Source: Parapristionchus giblindavisi (Eukaryota > Nematoda > Chromadorea > Rhabditida > Diplogasteridae). Taken from it: DNA of 64,000 bases. The position numbers were made by a program, and so were the translations under genes. Below are positions 37,538-51,500 of the stretch, piece after piece. How positions within the stretch are numbered: position 1 is the stretch's first letter; the number at the start of each line of letters is the position of its first letter. The DNA is taken from positions 372,001 to 436,000 of the forward strand of contig CALSFV010000242.1 in the NCBI GenBank assembly GCA_943737045.1, read 5' to 3'. Under the pieces are notes generated by a model. That model was not told the DNA's origin, searched no databases, and saw nothing but the letters and a program-made list of their open reading frames with translations.

Positions 37538-40500
37538 TTCATCTCATGAAATCTGTCCGTTCCATTCTCATAAAAGTACCCTGACCTCTCCTCTCCCCTC
37601 CTTCTCCCTCTCAATCTCTCCCTCTTCCCCTCTCTAGGTAAAGTACACGGGAAAGCAGAGATTTAAGAAGGGGTTAGAGGTTAGGGATACTGGTAGGTAG
37701 AGAGAATACTTGATAGGTAAAGGTAGAGGGAGAGGTAGAGGGAGAGGCAGAGTTCTATGTTCCTCTCATAGGATGGAATACATTTAAAGACTTCATTGTA
37801 TCAGTCTTCTCTCTTGTACTTAAGTATATATTCAATAGAATGGATTCAAAAGGAAATAGGATCAATGGAAACATTCAATATGAGACTCCTTCCCAAAAAA
37901 ACATCAATAAAAGGGACTTTTAAACTCTTTTTTTTTGATCGAGTGAAAAGAATCTCTGAAGAAAGGCGATACTCTTATAATCTTTAGTGAACTACACAAA
38001 TACTGTTAATAAATTTCATTATTCATCTAAACTACACCACTACAATTTTTGTCCCTTATTTAGTTTTTTAAAAATAATAATTAATGGCCTTATTCTACTT
38101 TCTGCAAAATATTCCATCAATGTGCAAAAGATTATGGTAATTCACCTATCAATCAATGACTGCAGGGTTACGGTATGATTATTGATTGAAGTAGCTAACG
38201 TTGGCATGATCAGCATCATGGCCTTCATAATAATATCATTAGATCAATCTATCTTTTCAGTCTTGACTATGATAGGACCAATTATGGATAGATCTCTATA
38301 GATCAGATTAGTCTCTCTCCCCCTCCCTCTCTCCCTTCCTCTCCTCACATCTCGACAGGACTCCTAAATGCCTCCTCTATTCATGGGATACCGCTTATTG
38401 CGTAACCATATTCATCCAAGGTCCAATGAGAAACTATCAATAGTCCTAAACGGTGCTCACCACCCATGAGATTCTACCAATTACCAATTAAGATCAAAGA
38501 TCAAAGATCAAAGCGATATCATATTAAAATCAACTGCTACCATCCTCTATTGATTTAAGCCTAAACTGTAAATAGTAGTAGATACAGTAATCTACAAGAT
38601 ACAGTAATACTAGAATCAAACTATGCGGTGTTAAACAGTAGATAAAAAAAAGAAACGAAAACAGGTGAGAGAGTGAAAGAGACAACGATCTTCTTTCCTT
38701 TCGCAGCTGCACAACACAGAATAACTGAAGACATTGTTGATGTTATTGTATTATGTATGATGAGAACAGTTTAACCTTCTTCATATTTCGAATGAGTTTC
38801 ATTCATTCCATATCAAAGATAGATTTTCATTTAAAATTGTTTCTTCTTCTTATTCATAGAGAACATATTATAAAGTATGAATAGTCCACACTTCTTTCCA
38901 TGTGTGTGTACTTCGATCACCATTACAGGTCTTACAATTGATGGAGGATTAAACCCAATTAGTAATTGCTTAAGGAAGAAGAGAGTATTAGCTGTTTTGG
39001 TTAGAGGCAATTTAAAGGATTCTGCACTGAACTTGAGAGGGACAAAGATTACACGGGGTTAGAGAGAGAGAGGGGAAAAGATCAACTAGCCATGAGCCTA
39101 AGAAGGTGGTGGGGGGATCGCTATTCTCGGGTGCTACCCCCTCTACTCGGTCAAGGGTAACTTCCCATCCCCTCTATCTCTCCCTCTCTCTCATCCCCCC
39201 TCTCCCTCTCCCTCTCCCTCTCCCCTTCCTCCCTCCCTCTCTCTCCTCTCTCAGTAGTAAGCTATTCATGTATTGAGTAGTCATCATCTCAGTACACTTT
39301 TCATTCTATTACCATCCCATATGCCGTCCATGACCCTATGACGTATCCTTCCCTCAAGACTTAAATCATTACCGTAATCCATAAGCATACGGTAATGCCG
39401 GGTGGTGATTACGGTACTTGACCCATTCCTGATTGATCTCGTTACCCTCATTTCATTGATTAGCTACAGTTTGAATTGTATCAATCTTTGGGGTCATACC
39501 GTCTGTACTTCCGTCTTTTATCCCCTCAAGGGTTTAACTATACCAACTCTAGCAGCGATCACCCGCAGGACTTCGTGTGTCTTGAATAACGGGTTGTACC
39601 CTTACCTCTAACCGTTTACTCGAGGTCTATCGTTAGGATATGCCGTACCATGAAGCCATCCATCTCTTCTGTTACTTTAACAAGCATCCTCATTTATGTT
39701 AATGTTTGTTCATTGTATGAATCGCGCGGCAGACAATGTTCTCTCCATTCCAGAATGTTCTTTCATCGATTGATATTATATCAAAGATCAAAGATCAAGT
39801 CTATTATCCCATAAATGGTTGATCACCGTTCACATTGAGATATTCATCCATTGTTAATCTTATGATTTTATCTCTATCTTGATTCAATTTCATTTGACCT
39901 CTTCTTTTCTGTACTTTTCATCGACTTAAGTGATGACACCTATTCGGGTCATTTTCATCTCTCCCTCTCCCTCTCTCTCCCTCTCCTTTTCCCTCTCCCT
40001 TTACCTCTAGCACTCTTACTTACTTTTTCATCCGTTCGATCAGCTTCCATGATAGTGGGTCAAGGTGTTCGTCGTTTTTCTTACCAAAACTGTTTGTTCA
40101 TTTTGATCTTTGATCTCTAGTTCCCATCGGATGAATCATCCATCTACAGAGAATAATCAATTAATACTGAGACTGAAGAAATGGAGAGCAAAGTGAACTG
40201 TTGGATAAAGTGATATTGAAACATATCTAAATTGGAACAAAAGCTCTCATTCTCTGTCTTTGAGGACATCCTTGAACTTTGATCTTTGATCTTACCCAAC
40301 TTCAGATATCCCCAAATCATAGAGTGTTCAAGATCGTTTTGTATTCTCAATTTCACTTTTCCTTTACTACTTCTTCTTCACCCTTATATCCATCCGGATA
40401 TCCCTCTAATCTCTCCAAACAATTAAACATACATTCATTCATTCATTCATTCATATATATAATCGAACCTTCCCTTTCTTCTGCTCTTTTCGCCTTCTCA

Positions 40501-42130
40501 ACTACTTTTGTGCTATTTTTTAAAAATTATTGATCGATAATTTCTAACGCCAAGTACAAAACCATTTAATACAACAAGTTCAAGTTTCTGTTCAAAGATC
40601 AAAGATCAAAGATCAAGGAGCTGTCAAAATGATCATCTATTTACTGTTTCCATATAAATAACTGTAGGTAAGGTCAATGCCTCTATTTCGTGCAATTTCA
40701 CTCCTTTCATCTCAGATCTCCCGAGGCGATACTCAAAAGTTAGCCATACACACATTAGGGCCATGGTCTAACTAACCTCCTCCCCCTCCCCTCTCTCCTC
40801 CTCCCTCTATCCATCTCTCCCTCTGCCTTTCTCTCCCTCTACCTCTCTCTCCCTCTCCTTCTATCTCTCTCTCTCCCTCTACCTCCATCTTTCTCTCTCT
40901 CTACATCTCTCTCCCTCTCCATCTCTCCATCTATCCAGGCCTCCCTCTATATATCCCTTCATGTCTATAGATAAGACTGATCTACGCAATCTCGTCCTTG
41001 ACAGTAGACCATATTCAGTTAATCGACCCTCCTCTTCTCTTTACAGATAACATTCATCCCATTCTAACTCTCTCTGAATCCCATCTTCTATCTTCATCAT
41101 TACAATCCTATTTATTTTAATAATTTAAATTTCCTCCGATCGTGGCGCATTTTGAAATTTTAATCAGAAATCATTGTTGTTACTCTTAATTAATTCGATA
41201 ATATCCATATCTGTTCATTCATTAACATACTTCCTATTCCTTCATTCATTCATTTATCCATCTATTTCATTAACTCTCGAGTAACCTTTCGTACCTCTGT
41301 ATTCATCTTTCTTGTGTTCTCTATGTCTTTCAATACAAGTAACGGGTCACTCTCCCTTTCACACCATCCCCTCAATTGAGTAAGAACCCGCGCTTAGGTA
41401 ACACTAACTTTAGAGAGCTAACCCCCTACAGGCATTTCCTATCTCGAAAACGGTCCTTGAAATGGTTGAATTACAGTATTTGAAGCACGAATTATGTCTA
41501 CGGGGTTACTGTAGCCTGCTGCATGGTGTGAACGACGTTTCCCATAAGAGAGATTCCTTTAATGTTTCCCTGATGATATTCAGATGGTTAGGAGTAGTAT
41601 CGTGTTCCCAAGTCATCATAGGTCATCAATATATGGTTCATTGAGTATGGTCAAAGGATAGAATCTATTCATTCTTTTCTTGTCCTTCTTCATCTTCATC
41701 ACCATGTCTACTACTTTTGTACCATTCCATACCCTCTATAGAGACTTTTATAGGATTATTTGCACATAACTTCTATAAACATTATGTTATTATTTATGAA
41801 AATTGTTATGACACCCCTGTGTATTCAGTCCGACAGACACAATTATCAATTATCGTTGTTTAAAGCGTTCCTGACTCCTTCATAGTCTATTACTTTGGTG
41901 ACTGCCAATGAGATCTCACGTGTTGACAGTCGAATGAGATTACATTGGCCTTATTCCATATCTCATTCCTATACAGTCACTACCATCTTTGAATTGCCCA
42001 GTAAAGTTGTCGTTGTTGTCACATTACTTCTATACCATTTACAGTCTTCTTCAACCTTCAACTCTATTACTACAATTTTCACATTCCCCTTATCTCCATT
42101 TGAATCTACCCTCAGTTATCCACACATCTC
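37538..42130. other. Intergenic DNA with pyrimidine tracts, no gene
   Basis: No protein or RNA gene is recognised. C/T-rich blocks lie near 37,590-37,640, 38,310-38,345, 39,170-39,255, 39,955-40,010 and 40,780-40,940, and an ATTC tetranucleotide run near 40,436-40,454. GATCAAA arrays are listed separately. The right end is the presumed promoter region of the EGF/mucin gene. Confidence 0.5.
38491..40616. repeat. Cluster of short GATCAAA heptamer arrays
   Basis: Arrays of two to four GATCAAA units, or the complement TTTGATC, occur at 38,491-38,514, 39,781-39,799, 40,103-40,116, 40,277-40,293 and 40,591-40,616. The same motif recurs inside introns of the downstream gene (45,083-45,110, 54,128-54,141, 54,510-54,525 and 56,690-56,706). 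They are not evident in the crh-1 half of the window. Confidence 0.7.
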
Positions 42131-42208
42131 TTTTCAGTCCCGCTCACACACATTAGGAGAAGGCGTCTACCGTAGCTGTACCTGCTGCACCAGACACCAC
42201 ACAACGGG
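42131..42208 (+). promoter_or_regulatory. 3' splice or spliced-leader acceptor and 5' UTR of the EGF/mucin gene
   Basis: TTTTCAG at 42131-42137 lies 71 bases before the ATG at 42209, and no in-frame coding exon is seen upstream. This is where a nematode spliced leader would be added, although an upstream non-coding exon is equally possible. The start codon choice rests on the signal peptide that follows. Confidence 0.45.
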
Positions 42209-42566
42209 ATGGCCCCCGGGGATACGGTACCGAGCACCCAACGATGTGCCACCGTACTCCTCGCCGCTGCCATCATGGCCTTCGTGCCGGGACCTGTCTC
42301 AGCCATTTCGAAGACATTCACTAATTCTTCGATGCCAGAATTACGACCGACTTTCGTCGTGAACTTTGATATGGCTACAGTTATTTGTCAAGTACGTTTT
42401 GACTTCGATATGACAAATTTATTGTTTGGCAAGTTTTCATGACAACATTTGCAGCATTCGAAAGACCCTGAAGATCTACACATTCATGAGATGAGTGTAT
42501 TATGTGATGGAGTCAAAGATTGCTACAGTAATCCTGCACTTGATGATGAGAGCTTTCCGTACTGCG
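42209..42566 (+). CDS. Signal peptide exon and LDLa-like exon
   Basis: Exon 42209-42391 begins MAPGDTVPSTQRCATVLLAA and continues hydrophobic to PGPVSA, a typical secretion signal with a cleavage site near residue 32. Exon 42455-42566 contains the pattern C-D-G-V-K-D-C-(x)9-D-D-E-(x)4-C, which looks like the second half of an LDL-receptor class A module. The phases (0, then 1) join to the first EGF exon at 44034. Confidence 0.75.
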
Positions 42567-45500
42567 GTGAGTATATTACGTTTTTCTGTCTTGCAAAAAT
42601 AACAGAGAATATTCTAGTAAATGGTACTACAACAACTATGGTTAAACATGTTGTAACTTTGATCTCTATGTTCTAAATAGTCTCATTTGAATAATTGTCC
42701 ATTCTCCCCTTTGACCTCATTGAATCGCTTAACTTCAACCTATTCATTTTTTTTGTTTCTATATAAAAACAGAAAAGAGTTTAGGTCATGCCTTTTCATT
42801 CGTTAAAACATATTTACTTTTGAAAGTCCCTGATTTTCTGAAAATGTGCCTGTCGCAGTAGAACATAATAGAGCAGATGCAACGATTTGACCTCTGTCTT
42901 CTCTCCCTCTCCCTCTCTCTCTCATCTCTACCTCTGCCTCCTGGCTGTCAACTTTTGAGAAATCTTATAAAGTTGAGTGAATAATCGTCGTTACATAAGG
43001 AGTACAATATATAAGTATACATCTAAGATGTCATCATAGATGGGGTCAACCACAGTACATCTCAATATGATTCATTTGACAGTTCAGTCGTTCAATACTC
43101 AACTTTTTACTACCAAAAAGATTGCCATAGAATTAGGGAATCATGCTCAGGGACAGATTTCTTGAATATTTCATGATTGATCTACTGAAGAATAATATCG
43201 ATTGAATGAGTCAAATCAATCGATATTCTTATCAGTAAAATCATTCCCATTAATCGTGAGTCTAGCTCTATCTCTGGAAATGAGTAAAGGATTGCGCAAC
43301 AAGGTCATTTATATGATCGGATATAAAGGAATCAACCACTCCCGATATCGTTATCTCTCCCTCTCCTTTTCCTGTCCACCTCTCTCTCTCCCTCTCTCTC
43401 CCCGAGCACTATGATAGGTAAAATGAGGCCAAGTCTGCTTATATCTATCGCTTTCTCTGATGAGAACGGAAGAAATGAATAAGCATTGAATTAGTACATA
43501 TTGTGCAATCATTCATTGATCATAGGAACACTCAGATATAATTGATAGGAATTCTTCGCAAAAGGATTAGGAAAAAAAGATGAAATACCTCAATGAATTT
43601 AGTCATCAATGGTCCTTCCATTCGTGTGTTGTTTATGATTAGAGAAATGGAAGTTGAAGCTGAATATGTAATAATAAGTGAAGGAAATGTTTGAAAAACA
43701 GTAAAAGGAGAATAAAATCATATGGGACGATGCCATTCCCGCGTAAAAGAGAGAGAACAAGATAGACAGATGATGTATTATAGATCACTCCTTCCTCCAT
43801 TCTAATCAATGACTCTTCCTAGATATAGATTGGTCTATTACTCTCTCTCTCTCTCTCTATTGTGTCTCTATGGACTCCAATAGAGATCTTCTATGTAGAC
43901 TAATCTATCAAGTGTCTCTAAAATCAATGATTATTTCTTAAGCCATAATGAAACAACAACAAAGCATATGCAATAGCAAAATATACTCTTTGAAAACTTT
44001 ACATAAATACAATATATAAATAATATATTTAAGAGCGGAAGTGTGATTCATCCTGTTCTGGTCGTGGAGCTTGTCTATTCGATGGAAAGGACCCCATGTG
44101 TTTCTGTAATTCTGGATTCTCTGGACCTATGTGTGAACTTATTGGTAAGTATTCGTTAAGTATAAGAGATCTTTGTGTGTCCTTATGTTGCACACACAAT
44201 ATTCACTACGAGTAATACATACATTTGATACAATTGAACTCCCTTAATTTGTCTTCATAGTCTCTCCCTATCATTCTTTCCTACTTTAGTTGTCTATCGT
44301 CTCTCCTATCTTGTCTATTTCTCCCATTGTATACAGTGAAAAGAGCCTCGTACCTTAATTAAAACCATGAACTTAACAGAATAAGTATCTTCTTAACAGA
44401 CAAGAACGAGTGTGAGGATAAACCCTGTCATTTCCTCGCTCATTGCACTAATACTGTTGGCAACTACTCTTGTGAATGCTTCCCTGGATTCGAAGGAAAT
44501 GGATTCGAATGTGCAGGTAATTATATTACCCTAAATGACTTAACGCTAACGATCGTTACCCTAAGAACTTAAGTTCTAAGTATTTAATTTCTAAGATATC
44601 GACGAATGTTCTGTACCCCAATCGATTTGTCCTGAACATGCTGATTGTGTGAATCTACCCGGATCTCATTTCTGCAATTGTACACAAGGATATGCACCTA
44701 GAGGAATGCCTGTTGAGAGGTTTGCAGTTTGAACTCATTAATCAATATTGTAGTTTGAATCGTAGATTGTAGAACTCATAGTGTTGAACTCTTCATAGAA
44801 ACTTAACTAAACAATAATATATCAGATGCGTCGATATTGACGAGTGCGCTCTTGGTCTACACGACTGTAGAGTATGGGAAATGTGTCAGAATACTGTAAG
44901 TTCATATTATTGATTTTCCATGAATCAATAAAAAATAATCATAATATTTTCATAATATATGTAAAATATTTCAGGAAGGATCGTTCACGTGTATGTCATA
45001 CAATTGTGATGAAGGATACGAATTGATTGAAGGAAAATGTATCGATATTGATGAATGCAAGTAAGTATCAAAGAACATACATTAAAGATCAAAGATCAAA
45101 GATCAAAGATGAAATATCATTTTCAGACGAGACCGAGTATGTGGAACACGAGCAGAGTGTGTGAACTTTGCCGGAGGGTACAATTGTACTTGTGATGAAG
45201 GATTTACTGGAGATGGACATGATTGCTATCGTTAGTTCATTTATTTATATCTTGTCAAAACTAAAATATATTTGGAACTGAATAAAAGAGCTAATTCAAT
45301 GGAGATCTTTGAAATATTGCGTCTTTCATCAAACAATCCGAACGATTTATAAATAAGTTTTTTCAACTTAAAAAAAACAGTTTTCTTGTCTATTCATAGA
45401 ACGTACTGACTGTGATATTTTCAGCTATAACTGATTGTACAAAGTCGGATAATATCTGTGATCGTCACGCTTTTTGTATTAACTCACTAAAGATGTGTAT

Positions 45501-48500
45501 CTGTCAGACTGGATATACTGGAGATGGAATCACTTGTCATGGTACGAAATTCATTATTAACCAATACAGCCAAACGCTTACAATTTTTAAACCTTGGTAC
45601 CAAGCCAGTAGCTTTATCATAAATATTTTAAAACAAATAATTAACTGAATAATGAATTAAAGATGTGAACGAGTGTGCAACTTCAAATAATGATCTGTGT
45701 TCTGATCCCTCCCCTAAATGTGTTAATGTTAATGGAGGATATATTTGTTGTAAAGAAGATATGGATGATAGTGAATGCATCAAAGGTTTGTCGAGTTCAA
45801 CAACCTAATACATATTTTTGAATTTTTTTGTTTAAATAAGATTTTTTTTTTGTTTTTAAACTATCCAATTTTTTTAAATTCAAATTTTTTGTTCCATTTT
45901 GATTATTTTCTAATCTAAACGGAGTACAACGCTCACCGAAAATGTGTAAAATTTTTTGCAGTCTTGACATTGTAAAGAATTTTTTGAATTTTCACATAAT
46001 TTTGAATTTTCAGACCAAGGAGCATTTTGCTCTGGCGGTTGTGGATTGAATGCGATGTGTAAGAATGAAACCTGTGTGTGTAATGAAGGATTCAATGGAG
46101 ATCCATTCAATAAGTGTCATGGTAAACTCATTTACTCATTTTTAATTTAAAAATTTGAATTATCCATTCTGAAGCTTGAACCAAAACAATAATCAAGTCA
46201 TGACAATATTTCGATTGTTGTCGATTCCGTGTAGTTCGCTTTGAATATTTTTAAATATATATTTAATTTTAAAAAATCAATTTGAAGATGTGAATGAATG
46301 TGACCATCCATCAATGTGTAAGGGAGTGGGTGAATGGTGTGTCAATGGAATGGGTAACCATACTTGTTGCAATTCCAAATCCGAAGAGCCCATATGCAAG
46401 GTAAACCGATTTCACATTTTCAACGTTTTCCTTCACAATAAACTTATTTATCAATCATGACCATTCAGGGAATTCACGTATTCAAAATACTCGATGGAGA
46501 AGTCCATTTGTACGACAAATCAGTCGAAGATGCTAAGTCTGCAGCATCCGCTTCTTCATCCGCATCCGCAAGCGCATCAGCATCTGCGTCCGCGTCTGGA
46601 GTAGGCGCCGGTTCTGGTCTTATTGGCGCCGGTGCAGCAAGAGGACCCATTGTTGTTGTTTCTGATGAACACAAGGCACATGAATCCGCCTCAAAAGCCG
46701 CTAAGGTAATTTTTGGAGACTGGCAAAATAGCATTTTTATTATTACTTAACATGATACTAAATATCTGAATAATATTGTTTGTAGGCATCACAATCAGGA
46801 TCAGTAGTAATCGAAGGAGGGAGCTCACACAGTGCTTCTGGAGGATCTATATCTGAAGGAGTTGGAAGTGCATTTTGGAAGGTTTGAATGAAATTAATAT
46901 TTTTCTAATTCGTAAAACTTTCTTTTTCTATTATTCATTTTACCATACTGCTTGGAATAGAATTGAATGCTTGCAATACACTCTGTTTCTACAGAGAAAT
47001 TCGGATCGTCCTTTATAACATTTCCATTGTAAGACGTGCTCATTATGTTTTGAAATATTGTAGGGATTCGATTCTTCACTCGGTTTGCCCATTGAGTTAA
47101 TCGAATTGTTCAAGGAAAAAGCAGGACAAATAGGAATGAAAACTACTGATGCTGGAGGTTTGTTCTTACAATTAGCGGATTGCTGATAATTACTTAATTT
47201 ACTTAAGTTACGTTAGTTCAGTTGTTAAATCAGTTAATTGATTAGTTATGTTTGTTAATTTAGCTCTGATGTGTACTGGTTCTTGCCCAATGAATTCCGA
47301 ATGCGTCGATGGATTGTGCCAATGTAAAACTGGATTCACAGGACATCCAGTTATGATATGCGAGGGTAAGTACTTACTTAACACATAGACATTACTTAAC
47401 CATAAGACATTTCTTAACCCTAAGACTTATCGTTATCTTTCAAGATATCAACGAGTGTGAAGAATCAAATCCGTGTCTCGAAGATCGTAATCATTGGTGT
47501 GTCAATTTGATCGGAGGATACACCTGTTGCGGGCCTAACTCCACCGTAAGTCAATCTCAAGTCACTAGTTCCTAATGCTTTAGTAACTAACTAAACATCT
47601 TTAAGACAACGGATTGCATCGGTTTGGAGATCGGACGAAATTCTAATGGATCTCTGTCATTGGGAAAGGTTCCTCTGATCCCATCTAAGGACGGTATCGA
47701 AAGAAACGAAACTACTGAAGGAGATCTACTTAATGTCTTCGAATATGCGGTATGTCCTCAATGCTAAGGAATAACTTATGAGCCATAAGTGTTAAGTTAA
47801 TAGTAAATAAGTGATTGTTTAAGGAGAAGAAGTTCGAGGAGGGAGTAGTGATTCTTGTTCCCGCTAAGACGGAATCTGGATCAACGATCATCGAAGGAAA
47901 ACTTCCGAAGTTATTCAAGCCCAAAGAAGGAGAAAAAGGATTGGAGATTGGACCACATTTCATTGATGAAGAAGATGAAGGTGAGAATGATTTTGACATT
48001 TAAAGGAACAAAAAGTAAACCATGTTATTGGTCTCTTCATCTCCAACACTTTCTATTTTCTCTGCAAACGAAACAACCAATTCAGGGCGCAACGCTTCCC
48101 GAATCGATACCCTTTCTCGAACTACCGTATCTCCCCTCCAATCATCAACAATCGTATCGATTAGTGGTGGAGATCGAACTACAGTAATCGCCGTGACTGC
48201 CGTTCCTGTCGCAACATCAACCGGATTCAGAAACACGGTACGTGATATCTTGTAAAAATGCTAACACTTTTTAGTGGAACACTAGCTAATGATTTTTTTC
48301 GAAAAAAAGTAATGAAAATTCAACTTTTCAGGTTATAATCGAGACCGATGCTCCGACGGGTGTAACTGCAAGCCACGGATCTAAAGGACACAAGTTCTCA
48401 TCTTCTGATTCTAAATCTTCCGAAGCTGGAATCATTCTCGAAGAGGGAGGAACAAGGAAACAATCAGCTGGTGGAAGGATCGTTGTTATCGATGGGGATG

Positions 48501-51500
48501 ATGGAACCGCTACCATTCTGAAGGGAGAAGGAGCCACGGCTACCCGACGACCGCTCACAGTGGACCTCGACTCGAATGAGATGACATCTGGAAGGGAAGA
48601 GACCGGTCTGGAGATCATCGGATCCGGTATCGGACGAGGAGATGGAATCGATAGAACGAAGATTGATGGAACAAGAATTGTATCTGGAGATGAGGAGACA
48701 ATTATCGAGAAGGGAGGCAATCGTACCCATTCTTCTGGAGGAATCGTATTGATCGAGAATGGTACCAAGGGTACCACACTCAAGGCCGATTCTACCAAGA
48801 CTACCACACCCGAAACTGGATTGGAGATCGTTGGACATAATCTTGGTACTACTCTACCTACATTCATTCCTGATTCGGGAGAGGAAATCGAAAGAGGAGA
48901 AAAGGGCGAGAAGACTACGAAGAAGCACGATGAAGTCACTAAGGCACCAGAAGTTACCAAGGTCGAGACAGGCTCTACCAAGAAGATTGATGAAGTAACG
49001 GTTGAGACAACGGTAAAGCCAGACGGTATCACTGTATCTTCTACCAAGGCCGGAGTAACTCCTAAGGTCATTGAATCGACTACGGGAGCAGCCTCAGTTT
49101 CGTCTACCGAATCACCCATCACTCCTGTACCCACTACGGCATCATCATCCACTCCAGAATCCACAACTAAGTCGACAACGAGTGTCAGTTCCGCGAAGAC
49201 GGAAGGAGTTCCAAGTGAATCATCTACCATTCCTACTTCTGAGACCCCTGAATCAAGTACTCAATCTGGATCCACGAAGAAGGTGGAAGGATCGTCTTCT
49301 CAAGGAACGACTACATCTCCAATGACTGAGACTTCTGCAGAGCCCTCCAAGACATCTTCTGCTACTACCGAGAAGAGTGCCACTATCAAGGCGTCTGAGA
49401 GTACGACTGAGAGCTCCACTGGACCTAATAATACGACTGAGAGCTCCACTGGACCTGACAGTACGACTGAGAGCTCCGCTGGACCTAAGAGTACGACTGA
49501 GAGCTCCACTGGACCTGACAGTACGACTGAGAGCTCCGCTGGACCTAAGAGTACGACTGAGAGCTCCACTGGACCCAAGAATACGACTGAAAGCTCCACT
49601 GGACCTGACAGTACGACTGAGAGCTCAGCTGGAACCAAGAGCACGTCTAATGCTTCAGTTGATAGTACCAAACCCGTTGAGAGCACAACAGTTTCTTCTG
49701 TTGGTGCTACTTCCGCAGGATTGTCCACCACTAAGATCATTGATGGAACCGAACCAACTACAAAGACCATTATCGAGACATCGACTTCGGGTTCTGTTGA
49801 AGTTACAAAGGCTCCTACTGGTTCTACTGTTCCTTCGTCTATTGGATCTGTGACTCCCGCTACTGAGAATCCTTCTGAGCATACACCGGAGAAGGAACAT
49901 ACTCCATCGACCGAGAACCCCAAGGTAACAGAAGAAGGCATCGCGTCAACCAAGTCGACTACCCAGAAGCCAACCACAAAGCCTCAAGGACGAGAGGCAG
50001 TAACAGAAGAATCAACCGCAAAGACGGTATCTACTTCCACATCATCTCCTAGTGAACAAACTGTCGGTACCACACCCGGAAAGGAGATCGCCCATGCATC
50101 CCTTGGAACTTCCACTCCTATTTCTGTTACTCCTCATCCTCATAAACATGAAGCAACAGCAGAGACAGAAGAACCGAGGTCCACTGCTAAACCAGCGACG
50201 GTGACCGATGGTATCACGAAGAAACCAGAGAATGAGAATACTTCAACGAAGACAAATGATGAAGTCACGGTGGCACCAGAAGTTACCAAGCCCTCGAAGC
50301 CTGGTACAACCAAGAAGCAAGAGACGACCAAACCGTCGATCAAACCAGCCACAACCGAGAAGATCCCCGAATCATCCACCAAATCTGCAGCCACCGTTTC
50401 TACCACAAACGCATCTATCAAGCCAACAGTCGCCACAACGGAGCTCCCTGTAGAAACGAAAACGATAGTGACATCTTCTGAGAAGCCGTTTAGTGCATCG
50501 ACCGGTATTCCATTCGAACCCATCGATGGAGACGATGCTGATTTGACATCTACAGTCGCACCAGTAACTACTTCCTCTATGAAGATAACCGAAATTGAAG
50601 AGGTTCCTGAACATGAACCAAAGGACGAGGATAAACCGAAAGAGCCAGAAACTGGTCTCGAGATTGTTCCCGACCCAACCAAGAAGCCTGATCATCTGAC
50701 CAATGAGGAGACCCCTAAGCCTCGATTGAATGTTACCTTCCATACAGCAGAGCCGAGCACGCATATGCCCGATCTCCAGATTACTCCAGAGAACATTCAA
50801 ACGGTCATTCCTCCCATCACTGACATTGTACCAGATGGAAAGGACGGTGCGTTGAGAGAGAACACACAAGAAGGAGTTCCACATGGAACGGTCCTGCCAC
50901 CGAGCAGTACTGGAGCTCCCGGAACCACCGATTCAACTCCAACTGGAACCAAGAGCTCGGTGGAAACAACAACAGAACAGATGGGATTGGAGATCGTTGG
51001 GGAAAGGCCAAAGGATACAGTAGTTGAGAAGACAACATCAGTACCTGTTGAATCCCAATCTACAACTGCAGTGACCGAACCATCATCGAAGAATACTGTA
51101 ACCGAGTCTACGACCAAGGCTGCCGTGACCGAGCCAACCTCAAAGACAACTGTAACCGACTCTACTACCAAGGCTACCGTGACCGAACCGTCTACGACCA
51201 AGGCTGCAGTGACCGAGCCAACCTCGAAGACAACTGTAACCGAGTCTATTACCAAGGCTGCCGTGACCGAATCGTCTACAACCAAGGCTGCCGTGACCGA
51301 GCCAACCTCGAAGACAACTGCAGCCGAGTCTACGACCAAGGCTGCAGCATCCGAACCGTCTACGACCAAGGCTGCAGTAAGTGAATCATCGTCGAAGACT
51401 ACCGTAACCGAGTCTACGACCAAGGCTGCCGTGACCGAACCATCCACGAAGGCTACTGAAACCGAGTCTACTACCAAGGCTGCAGTGACCGAACCATCCT

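Noticed and set aside
41895..42362. 155-codon frame overlapping the signal-peptide exon
   Set aside because: It is in another frame from the signal peptide and lacks the downstream phase match; the frame starting at 42209 has a signal sequence and joins to the EGF exons.
46474..46734. 86-codon minus-strand frame in the Ala/Ser linker
   Set aside because: Antisense of the Ser-Ala repeat; the + strand exon has clean splice sites and fits in phase.
49403..49642. Evenly spaced 30-bp repeats resembling a CRISPR array
   Set aside because: The units are contiguous, have no unique spacers and encode an in-frame mucin repeat in a eukaryotic gene.
48328..49977. 300- and 225-codon minus-strand frames opposite the start of the mucin exon
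   Set aside because: Same cause: antisense of Thr/Ser codons. No splice signals or recognisable protein.
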